A stretch of 64,000 bases of DNA, taken from NCBI RefSeq assembly GCF_024199945.1, contig NZ_JANADP010000001.1, positions 4,030,001 through 4,094,000 of the forward strand, in the 5' to 3' direction. The translations under genes and the position numbers were made by a program. Of this stretch, positions 60,273 to 64,000 are shown piece by piece (positions within the stretch are counted from its first letter, which is position 1; each line of letters opens with the position of its first letter). The notes under the pieces were generated by a model, which was not told the origin of the DNA, searched no databases, and was given only the letters and a program-made list of their open reading frames with translations. The DNA is from Bradyrhizobium sp. CCGUVB4N (GTDB taxonomy: Bacteria > Pseudomonadota > Alphaproteobacteria > Rhizobiales > Xanthobacteraceae).

Positions 60273-60599
60273 GTGGCAAATCAAGTACAGGATCTGACCC
60301 CCGAGGAAGTGTCCGAGGGTGTCGCGGAGGGCCGCTATCTGCTCGTCGACGTCCGTGAGCCGAACGAGGTCGAGGCCGAGGCCTACCCTTACGGCGTGGT
60401 CGTGCCGCTCTCGACCTTCGATCCCAAGGCGATCCCGGATCCGCAAGGCAAGGAGGTCGTGTTCGCCTGCCGTTCGGGCAAGCGCTCGGTGACCGCCTCG
60501 CTCGCGGCGCAAGAGGCCGGCCTGCCTTACAACAAGCATCTGGCCGGCGGCATGCTCGGCTGGAAGGCGGCGGGTCTTCCCAGCAAGGTCGGTGGCTAG
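60273..60599 (+). CDS. rhodanese-like domain protein
   Basis: A 108-residue single rhodanese domain. The active-site loop is CRSGKRS (Cys-x-x-Gly-x-Arg), preceded by LLVDVREPNEVEAEAYPYG, the CH2A motif with the Asp and Arg. It would transfer sulfur or act in thiol chemistry. Start is the GTG at 60273, where GGAGGA stands 5 bases upstream; the TTG at 60261 would lie before that ribosome site. It overlaps or touches the aminotransferase gene, so both are one transcript. Confidence 0.9.
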   Translation: MANQVQDLTPEEVSEGVAEGRYLLVDVREPNEVEAEAYPYGVVVPLSTFDPKAIPDPQGKEVVFACRSGKRSVTASLAAQEAGLPYNKHLAGGMLGWKAAGLPSKVGG

Positions 60600-60606
60600 C
60601 CCGGCG

Positions 60607-61794
60607 ATGACGACCAAGAGCTCCTCGCTGAACAAGGTCTTCGCCGACCTTCCCGTCACCATCTTCGAGGCGATGTCGCAGGCCGCGCGCGACAACAACG
60701 CCATCAATCTCGGCCAGGGCTTCCCTGACGATCCCGGCCCCGAGGACATCCGCCGCGCCGCCGCCGACGCCTCGCTCAACGGCTACAACCAGTATCCGTC
60801 GATGATGGGCATCCCGGAACTGCGCCAGGCGATCGCGACCCATTACGGCCACTGGCACGGCCTCAAGCTCGATCCGATGAGCGAGGTGATGGTGACCTCC
60901 GGCGGTACCGAGGCGCTGACCTCGGCGATCCTGTCGGTGGTGCAGCCGGGCGACGAGGTCGTCTGCTTCCAGCCGGTCTATGATTCCTATCTGCCGATCA
61001 TCCGCCAGGCCGGCGGCATTCCGCGGCTCGTACGTCTTGAGCCTCCGCATTGGCGGCTGAATGAGGACATGCTGAAAAGCGTCTTCAATTCAAAGACCAA
61101 GGCGGTGCTGTTCAACAATCCTCTGAATCCGTCCGCGGTGGTCTATCCGCGCGAGGACCTTGAGCTGCTGGCGCGCTACTGCCAGGAGTTCGACGTCATC
61201 GCGATCTGCGACGAGGTCTGGGAGCACGTCACCTTCGACGAGCACAAGCACATCCCGCTGATCACTATCCCCGGCATGCGCGACCGCACCATCAAGGTCG
61301 GCTCGGCCGGCAAGATCTTCTCGCTGACCGGTTGGAAGATCGGCTTCGTCTGCGCCGCGCCGCCGCTGTTGCGCGTCGCGGCCAAGGTGCACCAGTTCCT
61401 GACCTTCACTACCGCGCCGAACCTGCAGGCCGCCGTTGCCTACGGCCTCGGCAAGCCGGACGAGTACTTCCTGTCGATGCGGAAGGATCTGACCCGGAGC
61501 AGGGACCGCCTGACCAAGGGGCTGGAGAGCCTCGGCTTCCCTGTGCTGAAGTCGCAGGGCACCTACTTCCTCACCGTCGACCTGTCGCCGCTCGGGCTCA
61601 ACGAGAGCGATGCCGAGTTCTGCTGGCGCATCGTGAAGGACTACAAGGTCGCGGCGATCCCGGTCTCGGCGTTCTACGAGCAGGACCCGGTGACCTCGGT
61701 GGTCCGCTTCTGCTTCGCCAAGAAGGACCAGACGCTCGACACCGCGCTGGAGCGGCTGTCGGACGCGATCCGCGGACGCAAGAGGTCAACCTGA
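60607..61794 (+). CDS. class I/II aminotransferase (methionine/kynurenine type)
   Basis: A 395-residue PLP-dependent aminotransferase. INLGQGFPDDPGPEDIR is the start typical of the YbdL/kynurenine aminotransferase group, PLP binds to Lys in VGSAGKIFSLTGWKIGF, and FNNPLNPSAVVYPREDL and CDEVWEH complete the site. Reactions would be transamination of an amino acid such as methionine, glutamine or kynurenine. Start ATG at 60607; a GTG at 60592 overlaps the rhodanese stop and is an alternative. The binding-protein gene follows 1 base later. Confidence 0.92.
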   Translation: MTTKSSSLNKVFADLPVTIFEAMSQAARDNNAINLGQGFPDDPGPEDIRRAAADASLNGYNQYPSMMGIPELRQAIATHYGHWHGLKLDPMSEVMVTSGGTEALTSAILSVVQPGDEVVCFQPVYDSYLPIIRQAGGIPRLVRLEPPHWRLNEDMLKSVFNSKTKAVLFNNPLNPSAVVYPREDLELLARYCQEFDVIAICDEVWEHVTFDEHKHIPLITIPGMRDRTIKVGSAGKIFSLTGWKIGFVCAAPPLLRVAAKVHQFLTFTTAPNLQAAVAYGLGKPDEYFLSMRKDLTRSRDRLTKGLESLGFPVLKSQGTYFLTVDLSPLGLNESDAEFCWRIVKDYKVAAIPVSAFYEQDPVTSVVRFCFAKKDQTLDTALERLSDAIRGRKRST

Positions 61795-61795
61795 G

Positions 61796-62908
61796 ATGAC
61801 GAACGTCAGCCGCTCCAGGCTTTGCCTTGGTTTTGCAATCGCCGCAGCGCTGACGTTGATGTCGCCTCCCGCAGGGGCCGAGGAGCGCGTCGTCAACTTC
61901 TACAACTGGTCGAACTACATGGCGCCCGACGTCCTCGAGGCCTTCACCAAGGAGACCGGCATCAAGGTGGTCTACGACACCTTTGATGCCAACGAGACGC
62001 TGGAGACGCGGCTGATGGCCGGCAAGTCCGGCTATGACGTCGTGGTGCCCACCGCCTATTTCCTGCAGCGCCAGATCAAGGCGAACATCTTCCAGAAGCT
62101 CGACAAGTCGAAGCTGCCGAACCTTAGCCATGCCTGGCCGATGGTGACCAAGAATCTTTCGACCTACGATCCCGGCAACGACTTTGCCGCGAACTACATG
62201 TGGGGCACGACGGGCATCGGCTACAACGTCGCCAAGCTGAAGCAGATCCTCGGACCCGACGCGAAGATCGACAGCTGGGACATCGTCTTCAAGCCGGAGA
62301 ACCTGGCAAAATTCAAAGACTGCGGCGTCCACATGCTCGACTCCGCCGACGACATCTTTCCGGCGGCGCTGAACTATCTCGGGCTCGATCCGAACTCGAC
62401 CAAACAGGCCGATCTCGAGAAGGCCGCCGATGTCGTCGCAAAGGTCAGACCCTTCGTGCGCAAGTTCCACTCCTCCGAATATCTGAGCGCGCTCGCGACC
62501 GGCGAGATCTGCTTCGTGGTCGGCTGGTCCGGCGACATCATGCAGGCCCGCGCGCGTGCAGCCGAAGCCAAGACTGGCATCGAGATCGGCTACGCGATCC
62601 CGAAGGAGGGCGCGCAGATGTTCTTCGACAATCTCGCGATCCCCGCGGATGCCAAGAACGTCAAGGAAGCCTACGAGCTGATCAACTATCTCTACCGGCC
62701 CGACGTCGCTGCCAAGAACTCGGACTTCCTGTCCTACGCCAACGGCAACCTCGCCAGCCAGAAGCTGGTCGACCCGAAGATCCTGGGTGACAAGAACATC
62801 TATCCGGACGACGCCACGCTCGCAAAGCTGTTCGTCATCACCGCCCGCGATCCCGCCACCCAGCGGATCATCAACCGGCTCTGGACCAAGGTGAAGACCG
62901 GGCGCTAG
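61796..62908 (+). CDS. polyamine-type substrate-binding protein (PotD/PotF-like)
   Basis: A 370-residue periplasmic binding protein. A Sec signal (LCLGFAIAAALTLMSPPAGA) precedes VVNFYNWSNYMAPDVLEAFTKETGIKVVYDTFDANETLETRL, the family start with the polyamine-binding WSNY and the Asp/Glu pair. Further ligand residues lie in WGTTGIGYN and FVVGWSGD. It would bind putrescine or spermidine. No permease or ATPase gene is visible in the rest of the window. The ATG begins 1 base after the aminotransferase stop, suggesting an amine-related role for that enzyme; inference. Confidence 0.93.
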   Translation: MTNVSRSRLCLGFAIAAALTLMSPPAGAEERVVNFYNWSNYMAPDVLEAFTKETGIKVVYDTFDANETLETRLMAGKSGYDVVVPTAYFLQRQIKANIFQKLDKSKLPNLSHAWPMVTKNLSTYDPGNDFAANYMWGTTGIGYNVAKLKQILGPDAKIDSWDIVFKPENLAKFKDCGVHMLDSADDIFPAALNYLGLDPNSTKQADLEKAADVVAKVRPFVRKFHSSEYLSALATGEICFVVGWSGDIMQARARAAEAKTGIEIGYAIPKEGAQMFFDNLAIPADAKNVKEAYELINYLYRPDVAAKNSDFLSYANGNLASQKLVDPKILGDKNIYPDDATLAKLFVITARDPATQRIINRLWTKVKTGR

Positions 62909-62934
62909 GCGTTGCGGCGACCGCTGCGCAACGC
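62909..62934 (+). terminator. hairpin directly after the polyamine-binding-protein gene
   Basis: GCGTTGCG and CGCAACGC pair over 8 bp with a 10-base loop, starting right after the stop codon. No U-run follows; a weak terminator is possible. Confidence 0.5.
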
Positions 62935-63209
62935 GATTCCGCAAAACAACCCCATGCACAGTAGAACCGCGGCGTGCGAGTTGCCGGTCATTTGACACGT
63001 CGGGCAAAACAGGAGCAGAACAATATCCTGCCGCCTGCCGAGCCCAGCACGATGATGTTCATTGTCGGCATTGCGGAAAGCTGATAACGCTGAAGACCTC
63101 GCGTGACTGGCGACATCGGATGGAGCACCATCGGGAAGCGCGGGGCATCTGCCGCTCGCCTGGGCGATTGGGGGCAACCCCGATCAAAATGCTTCATCTG
63201 GAGCTGCCC
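62935..63209. other. intergenic region before folB, no gene seen
   Basis: 275 bases without a convincing coding region. A minus-strand frame through it begins like a random GC-rich frame and ends in a hydrophobic stretch with FCPTCQ, but shows no family and no ribosome site. The sequence reading CACGTCGGGCAAAAC at 62996-63010 looks like decayed repeat material common in this genus; that is memory-based and unverified. Confidence 0.4.
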
Positions 63210-63590
63210 ATGCTGACGTCAATCAAAATCACCGGACTTCAGACTTACGGCTATCACGGTCTGTTCGAGGAAGAGCGAAAGCTCGGACAAAAATTCAGTT
63301 TTGATATTTTTGCCGATCTGCAGGAGGTCCGGACCCACCTTAGCGACGATCTGGATTCGTCGGTGCGGTATGACGCCGTCGTCGACGAGGCCGTGCAGAT
63401 TGCAGGGTCCGGCAAATTCCAGACCCTCGAAGCGCTCGGCGAGACGATCGCTGCAGGACTGCTGCGACGCTTCGACATGATGGACAGTGTGACGGTCGCC
63501 GTTGCGAAATCGTCGCCGCCGATTGCTCATGCGATCAACCAGGTCGGCGTCCAGGTCAGTCTTCGCCGCGCCGAGCTCGCCGGCGCCTGA
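63210..63590 (+). CDS. folB: dihydroneopterin aldolase
   Basis: A 126-residue FolB-fold enzyme of folate synthesis that splits 7,8-dihydroneopterin to 6-hydroxymethyl-dihydropterin and glycolaldehyde. The start TSIKITGLQTYGYHGLFEEERKLGQKFSFDI has the catalytic YGYHGLFEEE, and YDAVVDEAVQIAGSGKFQTLEALGETIA holds the Tyr and Glu of the binding site (TLEALGE). ATG at 63210 has GGAG upstream; an ATG at 63189 is an alternative. No other folate gene is in view. Convergent with the autotransporter gene. Confidence 0.92.
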   Translation: MLTSIKITGLQTYGYHGLFEEERKLGQKFSFDIFADLQEVRTHLSDDLDSSVRYDAVVDEAVQIAGSGKFQTLEALGETIAAGLLRRFDMMDSVTVAVAKSSPPIAHAINQVGVQVSLRRAELAGA

Positions 63591-63609
63591 CGTTCCTCAG
63601 CAATCCAAG

Positions 63610-63657
63610 GTGGGCTTCCAGCCCGCGGTCTCATAAGACCCGGGCGGCGAGGCCCAC
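63610..63657. terminator. multi-stem element between folB and the autotransporter gene
   Basis: GTGGGC/GCCCAC (63610-63615 with 63652-63657) close an inner structure with GGTCT-CATA-AGACC (63627-63640) and a CCGC/GCGG stem around it. The gap between two convergent genes is the usual place for a bidirectional terminator. The layered fold is more complex than needed, so a small structured RNA cannot be excluded. Confidence 0.5.
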
Positions 63658-63710
63658 TCACGCTATTACGTTCTCCGGATCTAAGCAAAAAGGCTCCGAA
63701 CAATGCCTTC

Positions 63711-64000
63711 CTACCACGCGTAACGCACCATGCCCTTGCCGGCGTAGGAGCGCGTGACGCTGGAGAACTCGCCCTCGAAGCTTGCAGCCGCTGACCAGCC
63801 GTTGAGCCATTTCATCTCCGCGGAGGCGGTGGTGAGGGCGGAGTCGGCTGCCGGTCGTGCACCGCCGACGACGAAGCTCGCGCCGGGCAGCGCCTGGAAC
63901 GTCGCGGCGACGGTGCGATCCGGATTGAAATCGTGCGCCCAGGCAGCGCGGCCGCGCAGCGTGAGGATGCCGTCCGCCATGGCGAAGGATTTGTCGGTGC
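63711..64000 (-). CDS. autotransporter beta-barrel domain protein (5' part outside window)
   Basis: The last 96 codons of a gene that continues past the right edge. The text reads ILTLRGRAAWAHDFNPDRTVAATFQALPGASFVVGGARPAADSALTTASAEMKWLNGWSAAASFEGEFSSVTRSYAGKGMVRYAW, shown in pieces by its alternating strands: GRAAWAHDFN, TAFQALPGASFVV-type loop and the terminal KGMVRYAW. These are the last strands of an autotransporter (type V) barrel, and the final aromatic residue is the outer-membrane signal. The passenger domain lies beyond 64000, so its function cannot be read. Confidence 0.85.
   Translation of the reverse strand, partial: TDKSFAMADGILTLRGRAAWAHDFNPDRTVAATFQALPGASFVVGGARPAADSALTTASAEMKWLNGWSAAASFEGEFSSVTRSYAGKGMVRYAW

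Noticed and set aside
62905..63177. 90-codon minus-strand frame with FCPTCQ
   Set aside because: No ribosome site, no family, and it covers a gap with repeat-like sequence; too weak to call a gene.

Overview
The window is GC-rich, densely coded DNA without any transposase, integrase, rRNA or recognisable tRNA. It looks like ordinary chromosome of a Bradyrhizobium-type alphaproteobacterium. The reasons are the gene content (class II DAHP synthase next to a diacylglycerol kinase and nadE, a tandem kup pair, a DUF2865 protein, an Atm1-type ABC exporter followed by psd and pssA, many aldehyde dehydrogenases) and two palindromic intergenic repeats of the kind common in that genus. The genus is an inference from style and gene set, not from a marker gene.

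Layout. 0-4.2 kb: a MocR-type regulator (cut by the left edge), a redoxin and a MOSC/ferredoxin-reductase/ferredoxin fusion, all on the minus strand, then a SnoaL-like protein. 4.3-6.6 kb: a plus-strand terB-like / small membrane protein / terC / UPF0114 run with a strong hairpin in its leader. 6.6-10.8 kb: AraC and LysR regulators, a small DNA-binding-like protein, a cysteine-less MurI homologue and a DUF2478 protein. 10.9-32.9 kb: a metabolic region with four NAD(P)-aldehyde dehydrogenases, two ModE-type winged-helix regulators, a flavin monooxygenase catabolic cluster with a LuxR-type regulator, a glutamine amidotransferase, DUF779, an SMP-30-like secreted protein, a ModA-like binding protein and DipZ. 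32.9-37.1 kb: two paralogous four-repeat membrane proteins around a small secreted protein, beside an OmpR/EnvZ-type two-component system. 37.1-64 kb: mainly housekeeping genes (aroG class II, dgkA, nadE, cysS, cimA, log, atm1, psd, pssA, rraA, motA/motB-like, two kup, rhodanese, aminotransferase, a PotD/PotF-like binding protein, folB) and the 3' end of an autotransporter gene.

Main result. Five 24-bp dyads of the form CG(C/A)TATAT(n)-N6-(n)ATAT(nn)CG lie in the intergenic regions between 12.3 and 29.3 kb. Their 9-6-9 geometry and half-site sequence match the operator ('Mo-box') of the molybdate regulator ModE. They sit in front of an aldehyde dehydrogenase gene, a small unknown gene, a glutamine amidotransferase/semialdehyde dehydrogenase operon, an acetaldehyde-type aldehyde dehydrogenase plus DUF779, and a plus-strand run containing a ModA-like protein and DipZ. 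The same interval encodes two ModE-like DNA-binding proteins, one fused to a periplasmic-binding-protein-like sensor domain. I propose a local molybdenum-responsive regulon that swaps in molybdenum-free aldehyde oxidation. The motif is read directly from the sequence. The regulator and the physiological role are inferred.
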